A DNA stretch of 64,000 nucleotides. It comes from Harmothoe impar (Eukaryota > Annelida > Polychaeta > Phyllodocida > Polynoidae). The notes under the pieces are model-generated. The model made no database searches and was not told where the DNA came from. It saw only the letters and a program-made list of their open reading frames with translations. Location of the stretch: contig OX381717.1 in NCBI GenBank assembly GCA_947462335.1, positions 50,883,523 to 50,947,522 of the forward strand, given 5' to 3'. Below, one piece after another: positions 1-11,137 of this stretch. The position numbers were made by a program, and so were the translations under genes. Within the stretch, counting starts at the first letter, position 1. The number at the start of each line of letters is the position of its first letter.

Positions 1-43
1 TTCCGCTGCCAACAAATCTATCAACGGATGTTCACTTGCTAAT

Positions 44-209
44 GCTAAAGGATATCTGTCACAAGCTCACAGCACCCATTTTCAAAATAAGAAACACTCT
101 GGGCATTTCATCTTCCATTTAGACAAATGTTTTTGTGCTCAATGCCAAAAGATACCTGTCACAAGCTGTTTTACATGAGTTGCCAGCAACCATATTCAAA
201 ATGCAAAAC
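44..209. repeat. Two imperfect ~100-bp tandem units
   Basis: Two copies of a unit containing a GATAYCTGTCACAAGCT core, followed by a stretch like CATTTTCAAAATAAGAAACACT, start near 50 and 148. The rest of each unit is diverged. No coding potential is visible. The first 860 bases otherwise hold only this repeat, a TIR element and AT-rich sequence, so earlier exons of the CARD gene must lie upstream of the window or be undetected here. Confidence 0.5.
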
Positions 210-214
210 ACTTG

Positions 215-671
215 TAGGGGTTGTGAAAGTATGACGCGAACACGGGTTCCAATTCGGTTTGAATGAAACAGGTTTTTATTCAGTCTCACGATCTCTTTAT
301 GTTCTCATACGAACACGGCCTCAAAGGTAGGATCCAATATCATACAGGTTATCAACGGACAAGGTTCGAAGTGTACAGGTAGCATTCTAGCTAGCTCGAA
401 GTCAGCAGAGCTGGATGATCTGGTCTTACCCCAGCGAAGCTGGTTCAAGAGCCAGAGAGTGGGCAACCTCTGCCTCTTATATACCCAGGATGCGGACCAA
501 GCAGTGTCGACGTGGCACTCCACCGGCTCGCCGTCTAGAGTGCCCAACTTGGCTCCGCTACCGGATAACCGAACAGGGACATGGCTTAGGCGTTGCCACC
601 TAGTGTTGAACTGAGGCCATTCCTGCCCTGACTCCACGAACCCATGTTTACACATATTATTCGTGCCCCTA
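215..671. mobile_element. Non-autonomous TIR element, hAT-like
   Basis: The ends are inverted: TAGGGG at 215 and CCCCTA ending at 671. Similarity between the arms continues inward for about 40 bases with mismatches (AACACGGGTTC on the left against AACATGGGTTC in the complement of the right). The flanking octamers AACACTTG (207-214) and CACACTTT (672-679) share six central bases, consistent with a decayed 8-bp target duplication. The TAGGGG end and 8-bp duplication are typical of hAT elements. No transposase is present; short ORFs inside look like chance. Confidence 0.5.
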
Positions 672-861
672 CACACTTTTTTCCATTATCATTATTTTTC
701 CATTTGGACTTTTTTTGTCACCAGTCCCAGATTACAGTAATATCTAGATATTCAATGTTTAAGGTCATACATTTTTTGGTCAAAGACAATACGGAACATG
801 ACATTGTGTTTTCAGATTGTGTAGATGTGCATTGAGTGATGCAATAGTTGATGATTTCCAG

Positions 862-2854
862 GTTTTTTTGCAAAAGAACAAAGTGATGTCAGATCTCAGG
901 TAGGTCGTGCCATAACTATGAACATAACCCTTATGTTTGCTTATCTTTAACTTCCCCTATCACTTCCTCAGGTGGTACTTGGCAACCTGTGTTGTAGCAA
1001 CCAGTGCCTCTTCCACCAACCCAAACACAACATGTTGGGCTGAGTCTAATAGTTTTTTTTCTCTAAAACATGTATCATTATTACAGAGTAGCATAAACGA
1101 TTACCATATCAGATGATACATCTGTGTCCCAGTCTTTGCAAAAACATGCGAACAGTGGCAATGTCCTCCTAAAAGGTCACCAGTCCAGCAGATTGCCAAC
1201 TGTAGCAGGACCGAATGTCCAGTCACATGTTGGGCTTTTCTGAACTAAAATAATTTAGTCTGGTTTCTAAACCTGAAATATATACTGTGTAAAACTATGT
1301 ATTTATCCTGATTTGGCCATAAATTATAACAATATTTATTGTAAATTACTGTTTTTTTTAGTTAGAACGTCTAAATCATCAAATGTGTTGGTATCTGGTC
1401 CTTGAGAAATGTAGCTGGTCCTGCAACCTTTGGAAATCTGCAGGACTAAATGTACTGTGGGGTGAAAAGGTTTTTGCAAAGACTGCAGTGTCCTGAAGTA
1501 ATGCTGGTCCAAACTGTGCAGATATTGAAGAAGTAACTAACAACATTTCTGTCCTTATATTCACAGTTTGTATGACTTCACCCTTACGGATTCTGGCTTC
1601 TCAAGACTACTGAAGTTCCTTTCTACACATGCAACTTTAGATGTCATTGAGTGAGTACCTTGTTCCTTTCCCAATCAGTTTAAAGCGAAAATCAGTATAG
1701 GTTTAGGTATATGTGACGAGTCATTTATTGCCAGCTTGGAGCGGTCTTAGGGGGTATAGTGAGGGAACAAAACCAACAATTAGCATGTGGTGGAGAAAAA
1801 CATTACTCCAGTCTTTGCGAAAACATGCAGGACAGTGGCAATGTCCTCCTAAAAGGTCACCAGTCCAGCAGATTGCCAACTGTAGCAGGACCGAATGTCC
1901 AGTCACATGTTGGGCTTTTCTGAACTAAAATAAATTGGTCTGGTTTCTAAACCTGAAATATATACTGTGTAAAACTATGTATTTATCCTGATTTGGCCAT
2001 AAATTACTCTTTTTTAGTTAGAATGCCTAAATCATCAGATATGTTGGTATCTGGTCCTTGAAAAATGTAGCCGGTCCTACAACCTTTGAAAATCAACCTT
2101 TGAGAATCTGCAGGACCAAATGTCCTGTGGGATGAAAAGGTTTTCGCAAAGACTGTTACTCTACACTAGCTATTATGGCCCATTTGAGTAATCATGACCA
2201 TGCGTCATTCCACGAGCCTATGTGACTTTTGTGTCATGAGGAAATGGACTAAGCCGACCTCTATACTAGATATATGCTGAGTTTCATGCTATTTCATATT
2301 ATTCAAATTCAATGGTTTATCATATAATACAAACAATTAATATTCCACCTCGATGGATTCCTCCTTTCTCACAAAGTATCAGACATCCGTTGGTCGAGGA
2401 TTGCATCAAACCCTTTATCAACCTCATCAAACAGACGCAGCTTATCACTGATATCAGGTAACTCTCTAAGAACAAGTTTAATCTCTATTGACATTGATAT
2501 TTATTTTGTTAGCCCTTAATACCAACTTTATCTATTAAATGATTTCGAACTTGATCATGTGCAATGCTTAAAATGATTTTATACTAAGCTCTAGACATAA
2601 GTACTTTTCATTGCATAAAGTATATGAGTTTTTAAGCCTTTTAGAGGAAACTAGGGTAAAGTTCAGAGTGTGGTACATGATTTAGAATGCATGTTAAAAA
2701 TTCACTGGGCAGTATCTGATAAAAATTATTTGTGGATATCCATGCTTAAACATACGTTTACATACCTTTCAATATGATAAACTTGTTTAAACATGTTCAC
2801 AGTTTTGCCGATTTCATGATATAATATATATATATAATATATATATATATATAT

Positions 2855-2931
<77 letters not shown>

Positions 2932-2932
2932 G

Positions 2933-2997
<65 letters not shown>

Positions 2998-5900
2998 CAT
3001 GAACCCAAAGTCCACGGCGACAGGATCCTGCGTTAAAATGGTATCGCGCCTCTGCCACCGCCATATTGCGTATATTTCGCCGTGGACGCCAGCAAAATAG
3101 CAGCAAAATGGAGGCGGCAAAGGTACGATACAGTTTTAACGCCGGATCCTGTTGTTGTGGATTTTAGGCTATAGATACATAGATACAGATAAATTAATGA
3201 AATGAAATAAGTTTCAATGTTGAAAAAATCTATTGAGAAATCATTGTTATACAGGTCTCATTGTGCTGATTCATGTAAATATGTTATTGCTATTTTACAG
3301 GTCTATTGACAAGGGTCCTGATACATGCCTCGAGATTAGGAAAAAGTGAGTAGATTGTCACTGATTGAAAGATAGTGTTATCTAGATCTATGATTGTAAT
3401 TAGGTAACATGATTATAATGGAATGATTCAGCAGTTACCACACAACTAGTAACTTAAGAAAATTAATGGTCAGATTGTTACACCGATTAGTTGTGAATTA
3501 CAAAGCATGATACTTATTCTATAAAGTGATAAAGCATTTACATTCATGAATAATAATCCTTTTTGTATCACAGAGGGGAACTACATCCATCCTACTACTA
3601 TGTGACAAAAAGTGAGTTGCTCTATCAATTGACCATCATAATTACTGCAAAATTACTGTTATTGGGGTTAGGTAACCACTTTTGGTGATGTCACAGGCTC
3701 TGAAATACTTGGGAAGTTTATTTCACTGGTATGAGGCTTTTATCAAAGCAATAGACTGCCCAAACAGGGAATATTATGCTGTTTTAAAATTGGAGATATT
3801 TATTATTATTTTCCTACTTAAATTGCTCTAAAACTGTTATAGCTATCGGATAACAATTGCAAGCCCATGTATAAAAAACTGAGGGCATCCCGAAAACAGT
3901 GCTATGTCTCGCAGTGGTCTTCACTTAATATTTATGTCATAGAACCATGTAGGACTTTAGATATACGCCATTTTACGCCATATTCACTGAACTGGGTCCC
4001 TAGAGATATAAACATAACATTGGTGACCTTTTTCAACCAAATAATTATTTCATCGTTTTTCACCCAAAAACGACTTTGACCTCGAAAAACAGTTTTGGAC
4101 CAAAAGCCAATGTCAACCAATAAAACGAGTTTTACCCAAAAACCGATTTTGATGATTTTGTCTTCAAAACCGATTTTGATGATGTTGACTCCGAAATCGA
4201 TTTTCACTGCAAAAAAAACACGATTTTCACTGCAAACCAATCTGCCAATTTTTACTGCAAAATCGATTTTAACTCCAAAAACGATTTTGGCTGCAAAACC
4301 AATTTTACTGAAAGGTCGAATTTGATTCAAAGGTCGTTTTGGGCCCCAAGGTCAGTGGGAACTGCCAATTAGACAAAAATATTCCAAGAGTGACAGTTTG
4401 CACGAGGAACTGTCAATAAGACAGAAATATTCCAGTATTGACAGTGTGAACTGTCAATAACAGAAATATTTTCCACTATTGACAGTTCAAACTGTCAATG
4501 GCATTTTTGATATAGGCCTGTAGATTTACTGCACACCATTATAGATCCTGATGATATATCTATAACATCATCTCAGGTGTTTTACCATACATTCAATATT
4601 TGGTACGTAGTCATTGTTTATACATTCATCTTTTTTACAGCAGGTGCCAACGTTAGTTTTGTTAAAGAACAAGACTACCTGCGGCAGAAAGTGAAGAGCC
4701 TAACCATACAGTGAGTATAACATAGTCAAATAAAATACATAATATATACTCAGAAAATGACCTGTGTTTTTCATTACTACATTGCCCGTTAAATCTTTCC
4801 ACTTGGATACAGGTTTATGAACCATGTTTTATATAATCAATATTCAAAGAGCAGCCTTAGATTGATTTTCAACCTTACTGCTATAAGTTTACTGTGTTCG
4901 ACCTAATAAGTGCCCTCCCCCTAAAAAGCGCCAACCCCCCTTTTCGGATCTTTTCCCCAGACATGTATGACATGGAGCCCCAGTGTGAAGACTCGGGTTG
5001 AGTAGGAGCCTTTTTGAAGCCACTGAGGTGTGCCAGTAGTCTATATAATACATCCATGGGGGGAGCGCTTATTAAAACGCATATTTGAGACCGATTTTTC
5101 TGCTCAAAATATTGAACTAGATAAGATAAAAAGTTAATATGTGTGAGATGTACATCGCAGTAACATACTGTGGTATTTCTACAGAAGTGCACCAGTAACT
5201 GGTGCCCTGAAACAAACTCCAAGACAAGCTGCTGCCCTCCCACAACAACCAGCACAAACTGCTGGTGCACGAGGTCTGAGGAGCGTAGGCCCATCAGATG
5301 AGTTCATAGCTATGTTGCAGAAGAACCGCACAAATCGTAATGATCAGATCAAGCCAAGTCAAGTAGCTGCTGCCCTGCCACAACAAGCAGCACGATCCGC
5401 TGCCCAGCCACAACCAGCAGCACGATCCGCTGCCCAGCCACAACAAGCAGCACGATCTGCTGCCCAGCCACAACAAGCAGCACGATCTGCTGCCCAGCCA
5501 CAACAAGCAGCCACACGATCTGCTGCTCTGCCACAACAAGCAGCACAAAGTCTGAGAAGCATCGCCTTGTCAGATGAGCTCAAAGCAGTGTTGAAGAAAA
5601 ACCGTATGAAGCTTGTCGATCTAATACAGCCGTGTCGTGTCCTGGACTACCTCAGACAGGAGGATACTCTATCTGAGGAGGAGGAAGCCGGAATTAAGGT
5701 AACAAAATGAACAGACAATGAGGTAAACAAAAATCGTTAAAAGGCCGATGATTGTTAAACATCGTTAAATTGTTGCTGAAAATAATAATCTCCTGAATGT
5801 TATCAAGACTATGTAATATTTACTATGTACTGTTAATGCTATTACATCCATGATAGTCAAATCCATTGGAAGGTCAGAGCTACACCCACTCGACGAAAAG

Positions 5901-7325
5901 ACGTTATTTTGCCCTGGATAAAACATTCTCTAAAGGATTGCAAAAACGTTTGCTTTTAACTTTTGTTTTACATAAAAACGTTGACTCCAAATAACGTAAA
6001 TAAACGTTTGTACAAGAACGTTTGTAATACAACCTTATCCCTATGTTAAATAACGTTTTCCAAGGGTCAAGATATCATTTTTTGATGATCAAAAAAACGT
6101 TTTTTTCTGCCCCAGAGGGCACCAAAATAGAGCATACAGGCATTAAGTATTTTTTTGGTTTTATTTGTTTTATTCTTTTTCCATTTTGTTAAATCATTAT
6201 ATTCTTCTGACCTGTTATTACTACTTGTTTTTCCTGATCATGCATACGCACAACCATCAGTTAGATTTCAAGCCATTCACTACCTTTAGTTGATGAACCT
6301 TTTGAGACAACAATCCGTTTGAACTAGTGTGGCTATATGTATTTTCTAAATCCAGTAAATAGGCATGTACAGGTATACTTCAATGCTAGACTGCATAAAT
6401 ATCATTCATCTCTCTGCTCCTTTATGAAAATGGTTTGATATGATATGTTGACAATACACTGATTAAATTAGTTGTGGTAATTATCATTGTGACCCTTTTA
6501 AAATTAAGATAACGTGGGCAGGCCCCAAAAGAATCCCATCGAAAGGATAGTGCTGCCTAACGTTTTCATACAAACATTTTTTGTACAAACCATTAGGAAA
6601 TGTTCAATAATGTGATGGATACAAACGATTTTGTCCAAACTATATGGACATGTTCAATGACAGTTTAGATACAAACGTTTTATTTTTGTCTAAACCAAAC
6701 AGACCTGTTAAATAACGTTTCTAATGCAAACATTCCCCTCTTAACCTTCTAGAAAGGTTAAATAACGTTTTAGATGACAAGGTTTGCATTATGAACTAAA
6801 TTGAAATGCTAAATAACGTTTTTAAACAAGCGTTCCCCTGTAAACCTTCTACAAACGTTTGCAGATTTTTATAAACCTTTTTATTGAGTGCGCAGCGCAT
6901 AGTACTTGATTAGTACACAATTTCTTCTTTGTGCTCAATGTGTAATCAAGTTCAACATATTCTACGTGTTTCTCAAAACCAACCATATCTTTTACATATA
7001 AATCCAATGCCAATATTTTATTACAATATTCCAGTGTGTACATATAAATGCGTGACAAGGTATCATAATCCCTAAATGAATTTTTTCAGGAAACTGCTGC
7101 TCCTTGGTCTTACAAACCAGTCAAGTTAAGCCACCGTATTACAATATGTTTGCATATTTTCAGTTGAACGCGACTCGTCATGACCAAGTTCGTAGGCTGT
7201 TGGATCTTCTGAACCGAAAGTCATGTCAAGACTATGAGAACTTCAAGCAAGGACTGATTGAATCTAAACAAACGCGTATCCATGATCTAATCACCCAGGC
7301 AGAACGTCAGGCAGGACTACGCTGA
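862..7325 (+). CDS. CARD-domain protein gene, 3' part (eight exons)
   Basis: I rebuilt exons 862-899, 1567-1650, 2383-2457, 3301-3345, 3574-3611, 4641-4710, 5185-5698 and 7164-7325. All have AG/GT borders and compatible phases, giving 341 residues to the TGA at 7323-7325. The last two exons encode a clear CARD death-fold: [20 protein letters not shown] is joined across a phase-0 intron to [20 protein letters not shown] and a final helix ending [14 protein letters not shown]. CARDs assemble innate-immune and apoptotic signalling complexes by CARD-CARD contacts. Before it lies a linker of five near-identical ten-residue repeats ([10 protein letters not shown] type) and, before that, a partial duplicate of CARD helix 1 ([12 protein letters not shown] against [12 protein letters not shown]). 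The six small exons encode about 116 residues that I do not recognise; faint LRR character ([18 protein letters not shown]) is possible. Exon 4641 has a NAGNAG acceptor (alternative start 4644). The 5' end is missing. CARD call strong; upstream exons moderate. Confidence 0.78.
1130..1485. mobile_element. MITE copy 1 (CAGTCTTTGC family)
   Basis: The terminal inverted repeats are CAGTCTTTGCAAAAAC and GTTTTTGCAAAGACTG. The flanking octamers CTGTGTCC and CAGTGTCC match at seven of eight positions, pointing to an 8-bp (hAT-like) target duplication. It lies in an intron of the CARD gene and is about 85-90 percent similar by eye to the copy at 1809-2155. Confidence 0.7.
1809..2155. mobile_element. 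MITE copy 2 (CAGTCTTTGC family)
   Basis: Second copy of the element at 1130, in the next intron of the CARD gene. TIRs are CAGTCTTTGCGAAAAC and GTTTTCGCAAAGACTG. TTACTC occurs directly outside both ends, a possible shortened target duplication. It contains a short internal duplication near 2075-2107 (CAACCTTTGARAATC). Confidence 0.7.
2820..2998. repeat. AT and GATA microsatellite
   Basis: An (AT)n stretch runs from about 2820 to 2900 and passes directly into about 24 GATA units to 2996. The Tyr/Ile-repeat ORFs on the minus strand here are translations of the microsatellite and are not genes. Confidence 0.95.
3001..3170. mobile_element. Fold-back MITE inserted in the GATA repeat
   Basis: Long imperfect inverted arms of about 50 bases: ACAGGATCCTGCGTTAAAA near 3020 and TTTTAACGCCGGATCCTGT near 3134-3152. 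Outside both ends are AGATACAT-type bases of the microsatellite, showing that the element landed inside the GATA tract and split it. Confidence 0.65.
4090..4330. repeat. Degenerate minisatellite (CGATTTT/CAAAA units)
   Basis: Repeated units of roughly 17-27 bases built on AAAACCGATTTTGATGA and CAAAATCGATTTTAACTCC variants. They give spurious open frames on both strands. The tract is intronic in the CARD gene. Confidence 0.7.
4370..4502. repeat. Inverted and tandem TTGACAGT/ACTGTCAA repeats
   Basis: Three units combine AACTGTCAATAAGACAGAAATATTCCA with TATTGACAGT, so ACTGTCAA and TTGACAGT alternate and can pair as several hairpins. No coding potential. Intronic. Confidence 0.6.
4893..5085. mobile_element. 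Decayed MITE (CGACCTAATAAGYGCCC family)
   Basis: The left end TTCGACCTAATAAGTGCCCT matches the left end of the intact element at 18181. The right end is recognisable only as GAGCGCTTATTA near 5065. Intronic in the CARD gene, immediately upstream of the proline/glutamine-rich exon. Confidence 0.5.
5379..5546 (+). repeat. 30-bp coding minisatellite in the CARD gene
   Basis: Five consecutive 30-bp units (CCACAACAAGCAGCACGATC core) encode ten-residue [14 protein letters not shown] repeats. The unit length is a multiple of three, so gain or loss of units would keep the frame. The near identity of the units suggests recent expansion or homogenisation and probable length polymorphism. Confidence 0.85.
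5890..6870. repeat. Dispersed AACGTTT-rich intronic repeat
   Basis: AACGTTT or AAACGTT occurs many times between 5910 and 6870. In 6550-6860 it forms loose tandem units of about 60-70 bases (TTAAATAACGTTT followed by ATGCAAACA or ACAAGCG and CCCCT). It fills most of the last intron of the CARD gene. It may be related to the AACGTT MITE family seen elsewhere in the window. Confidence 0.6.
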
Positions 7326-8900
7326 GACTTGTTATATCACCCGGTTATATCCAGTATTGTAAGTTCAGGGTATTATGTCACAAATAACATGTATCACTCA
7401 GGATATCCATGTATGTAATAGTAGCGTATCTGTTTAGTGCATGTTTTTAAGGAATGACACTATCTGTTTTGGTTGAATCTAATTTGATCAAATTTGATTT
7501 CAATGTATTAAGATTTACATATATTCAAAAGCAGAATGCTTTTATAATGTATATACCTATTGTGGATATCATGATATCTATTGCTTTGTTACGCAGCAGG
7601 AAGAATGTAAGCATTTGTACAATGACATGTTAAAACACAATTAATACAATAATTATCATGCTGGTGATTCCATTGTCAAAATATCTTCAGTGTCATATTC
7701 CTACATGTTATACTTTGATATGGTTCGATGCGGTTATGGCTAGTTATTCTTTCCTAGTTAGACATATAGAAATTCTGAAAAACTAACAATAATACAGCAT
7801 GGCACATGTGCATTTAAAACAATGGCAGCTCCCTGTGGTGGGTTGTGGTATGATAATATTGTATTTCTTTTCTAGATAGTTCACAGTACAGAATAGCCAT
7901 GGCAGAGTTGGACAACACAGTACAAATCGTAAATCTCCCAGTTTTAGATGTATGGTTTATCCTGAACCATACATGGTCTGGAACGATGGTGCTCCAGCTG
8001 ACTGCCGTAGACACAGCACTGAAAAAGTAAACTTGTCTCGAGACTCGTCAAAGTGACTATTATAAAATAAACGAGTCAAAGGTTGTTTAACCTATCAGGT
8101 TACCATCCCACGAATAGTATCTGGAGTTGGGAAATGTCGGCTTTTGGGCTGGCACATGCCAAGTGGGTCTTCTATCTCCAGCTAGAAGACCTGCTTGCTT
8201 ATCACTTGCATGAGTTTTTGACTTGTTTGTTTTATGACCGTCACTTTGAAGAGTCTGGAGACAAGTTTACTTTTTGAGTGAGACAGATGTAGAATGTATC
8301 AGAGAATCACAATGTGATGTCGCATGGTGTAGTGTATATATGAGGAGGGACATGTAACATAGACTGTAAATTAATGTAATATACTATTTATAATATGACC
8401 AAGATGCGATAGTACAGCGGTTACTTTATATGATAACATGCAAAATGTGTGTAAGTATTATCTTTGGCAGGAAAATCAACTCCCTCCAGTGAAGCTGAAT
8501 TTTAGCAATTCGGAGGGATTAGGACCCAACATGTCATATTCTCAATATGTGTTTGACATGTTAGATTTTACCAGATTTCAGCAGGAGACATACTCTTATG
8601 TGCTTCAACGGAAAAAAACAATTGGCACACCGGAAAACCTGCTTAATATTTCTGCACTGTTGAAGTAAAATTTCACCAATAAATGATCTTTACCGTATAT
8701 CACAGAATGTCTAAAAAACAAATGGACAGCAGTAGAGGTGGAGTCATTTCACACTAGAAACTAAGAGGAGAGATATCTGGAAAATTTTAATAAAGATGGA
8801 TCTTTTTTAAAGCTGATACTTTGTTCTCTTGTGAATGAGGAATTATTAGAAATCTAAACCAACAAAATAAATATGTTGGATAAAGATGTACAGAGTTTCC
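7326..8900 (+). other. 3' UTR and downstream region of CARD gene
   Basis: No convincing ORF. Possible polyadenylation signals AATAAA occur near 8066 and 8680. The short ORFs here lack family features. The transcript end cannot be fixed from sequence alone. Confidence 0.4.
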
Positions 8901-9398
8901 TTTATAACATTCCACAATGTAAATGCCTGCTTTCATAATTATGTCAAGAATGGTCGAGTATAAGCGTACGCTATACGCTATTTAGGCCCGTTGGTTATGT
9001 GCTGATGGAAATTAATTAGGGCTTATGGGTGAGGCCTCTCAATATTCAATGGGGGCTGAACAATGAAAAATCACGAGACCCAAAAAAATTAACATTACTA
9101 CATTGAGAGAGAAACAGCATGGCTCAATTGGCTAAACCCGACCATTTATAAATACATTGACCTTAGTGTAGCCTAAAACATGGCGAGGTTATCTATATAG
9201 GTGTGTTCACAGGAGGCCACCCATGGTTTCTATTGGCACAGGAAGGGGATGCCCCCTGGTGACTGAAGTTATCATTAACATCCTTAAAGGGACATTCTCA
9301 CCACTCGCACTTACCATAATATTATAGCAGACTAGAACAGTACTAGAACTGTGAGTGGGATACGCTCGGTGATTATGCCACTTTAACACACATTGTAA

Positions 9399-9498
9399 CC
9401 CAGCCAATAGAAAATACGTTATTTTACGTCAAAATAACGTTTTTAACGTTATATAACGTTTAATCACAAGAAGGAGCCATAGAGAAACGTAAGCTGGG
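9399..9498 (+). mobile_element. AACGTT MITE, short copy
   Basis: Begins CCCAGCCAATAG and ends AAGCTGGG, with the family core TACGTTATTTTACGTCAAA and the GGAGCCATAGAGAAACGT block. It lacks the second half of the longer copies at 44-46 kb. The surrounding 8.9-11.1 kb is otherwise non-coding and unremarkable. Confidence 0.6.
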
Positions 9499-10287
9499 CC
9501 ATCCTTTTCGTCTCACTGGGTGCAGTGAAATAGGTCGGCCCTGCAATCCACAAGTCACCATTGTGATCTGAGGGTCGTAGACGTAGAATATTTGAACCTG
9601 TTGAACATCGGCCACATTCTCGTGGACCCTTTGTCTATATGATACTAAGATTAATATAGCCCGTTGGGTCATGTCAACATGATTCAGACAGTATTGGAGT
9701 ACAGCAGTTAAATTCAGAAGATTCACACTGGATTTTTTTAATAGACCCAATGGATCACACTTGTGTCTAAGTGTGTTGCTTATACCCCTGGGGTCTTTTG
9801 CAGAAGAGATTTTGAAGATGGCCACATTGAGGATATGACGACCATATTGACGAGAAGGACCATCTAACCAGAGAGGTAGTCAGGGGGATAGATAAGATCC
9901 CTGTAAACACAAATACGTAGGTCAGTTTTAGAAAGGTTTGTGAACATCAAAACATGAAGGTTTACTTACGTTCAATGAACGTTTATGTCTGAATTACGTT
10001 TTTCTATGTCATTCAGATGTAATGTATGTTAAAATAAAACATAAATTCACATAAAATATACCCACATTCTATATAAAAAAACCTGCATTAACCATAGGTT
10101 TATATCATTGATATGAATTTACATTCACAAACAATATTCTTAAAGAGAACTGCCCTAATTATAAACCACCATTTCAATTTATATTAGCTGTGTTCAAGCT
10201 ATTTATTCCCCCCCTTTGGAATAACTTGATAGACACAGTATCCCCTGCACCAGGTATATACGTTTCTTCTTCTTCTTGCTTTTCACT

Positions 10288-10306
10288 CCGGTCCCGAAGG
10301 GACCGG
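10288..10306. other. Perfect 8-bp stem with GAA loop
   Basis: CCGGTCCC, then GAA, then GGGACCGG: a short GC-rich perfect hairpin in AT-rich sequence. It is preceded by CTTCTTCTTCTT. No tRNA or known RNA fold was recognised. Just downstream (10351-10400) the block AGATACAGGGAGGCTTTCTA is tandemly duplicated. Confidence 0.5.
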
Positions 10307-11137
10307 CAGGCGTATATCGCCGCTAAGGCTACGCCAAATATACGTTTTAGATACAGGGAGGCTTTCTATTTATTTTAGATACAGGGAGGCTTTCTATTTA
10401 TTTCCTTACCAGAGAAGTGGTGTCTATTAGGTAAAATGTTGTGATGCATTTATATATGCCAATGATTTGATATCCTCTCCTTTATATATGAATAGTCAAT
10501 GGTGTGCAGTTGATTGGAAATAAAATAAATTCAATATCATAAAAATTTTACCACTAGAATGTGGTAAATTTGCTAGAGTGTCATATGTTTCTCTACATAC
10601 TTAATTGTGCTGCCACCTTGTGTGACACTGGGGAGTTATAAACCCAATTGAAGTTGAGAAAATTCGAATTTTAACGTAGATTCATGTAGAAATGCTAGAA
10701 AAAATCAAACCATTGGTTGGAAGCAAACCTACACAAACCTCTCAGCTTCGTCGGAATTACGTAGTGTCTTTACAGGGATGGCATTGCAGAAGGCAGTCCG
10801 AATTATCACCCTACCCTTTAATCTTGTGTTTAATCTAATGCAGATATTATCAAAATAACCACTCCCATCTATAGAAAGTGACAGAAAGTTCCCTAATTCA
10901 ATGTCAAGGTTCTGCACTGGTGGTGCCCCCTGGTGGCTGAAAATGACACTAATCCCCGTAATGTTACGTTTTCCTACGTTGTGTCACAATTATGCTTATT
11001 AGATAGGAATATCTCTAAAACAAAGTAAGCTAGAGGATATTGGCATCTAAGATTGGACAGTGACCACCACCAGTATTCAGAGAGCCAGTATCCAAAAACT
11101 AGAGGTGGTACCTGCTTATAAAGGATATCACTGGAAA

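Noticed and set aside
215..671. LTR or LTR-retrotransposon gag-like ORF (305-676 minus strand)
   Set aside because: A TG...CA reading was considered, but the inverted TAGGGG ends and octamer flanks fit a hAT-like element better, and the ORF lacks any family motif.
2726..3120. Minus-strand ORFs of Tyr-Leu-Ser-Ile repeats
   Set aside because: They are translations of the GATA and AT microsatellite and the adjoining fold-back element.
4095..4325. Short ORFs on both strands with FAVKI/KPILM repeats
   Set aside because: Products of the CGATTTT minisatellite; intronic to the CARD gene.
5294..5583. Minus-strand Cys/Trp/Leu-rich ORFs
   Set aside because: Antisense shadows of the 30-bp coding repeat of the CARD gene, whose sense frame is supported by the CARD continuation.
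9460..9825. 121-codon minus-strand ORF
   Set aside because: No domain, no splice context, and part of it lies in a MITE.
9226..10945. Direct repeats TGCCCCCTGGTGRCTGAA at 9250 and 10925
   Set aside because: Single short match 1.7 kb apart with no extended homology; could be chance or a remnant of a common repeat.
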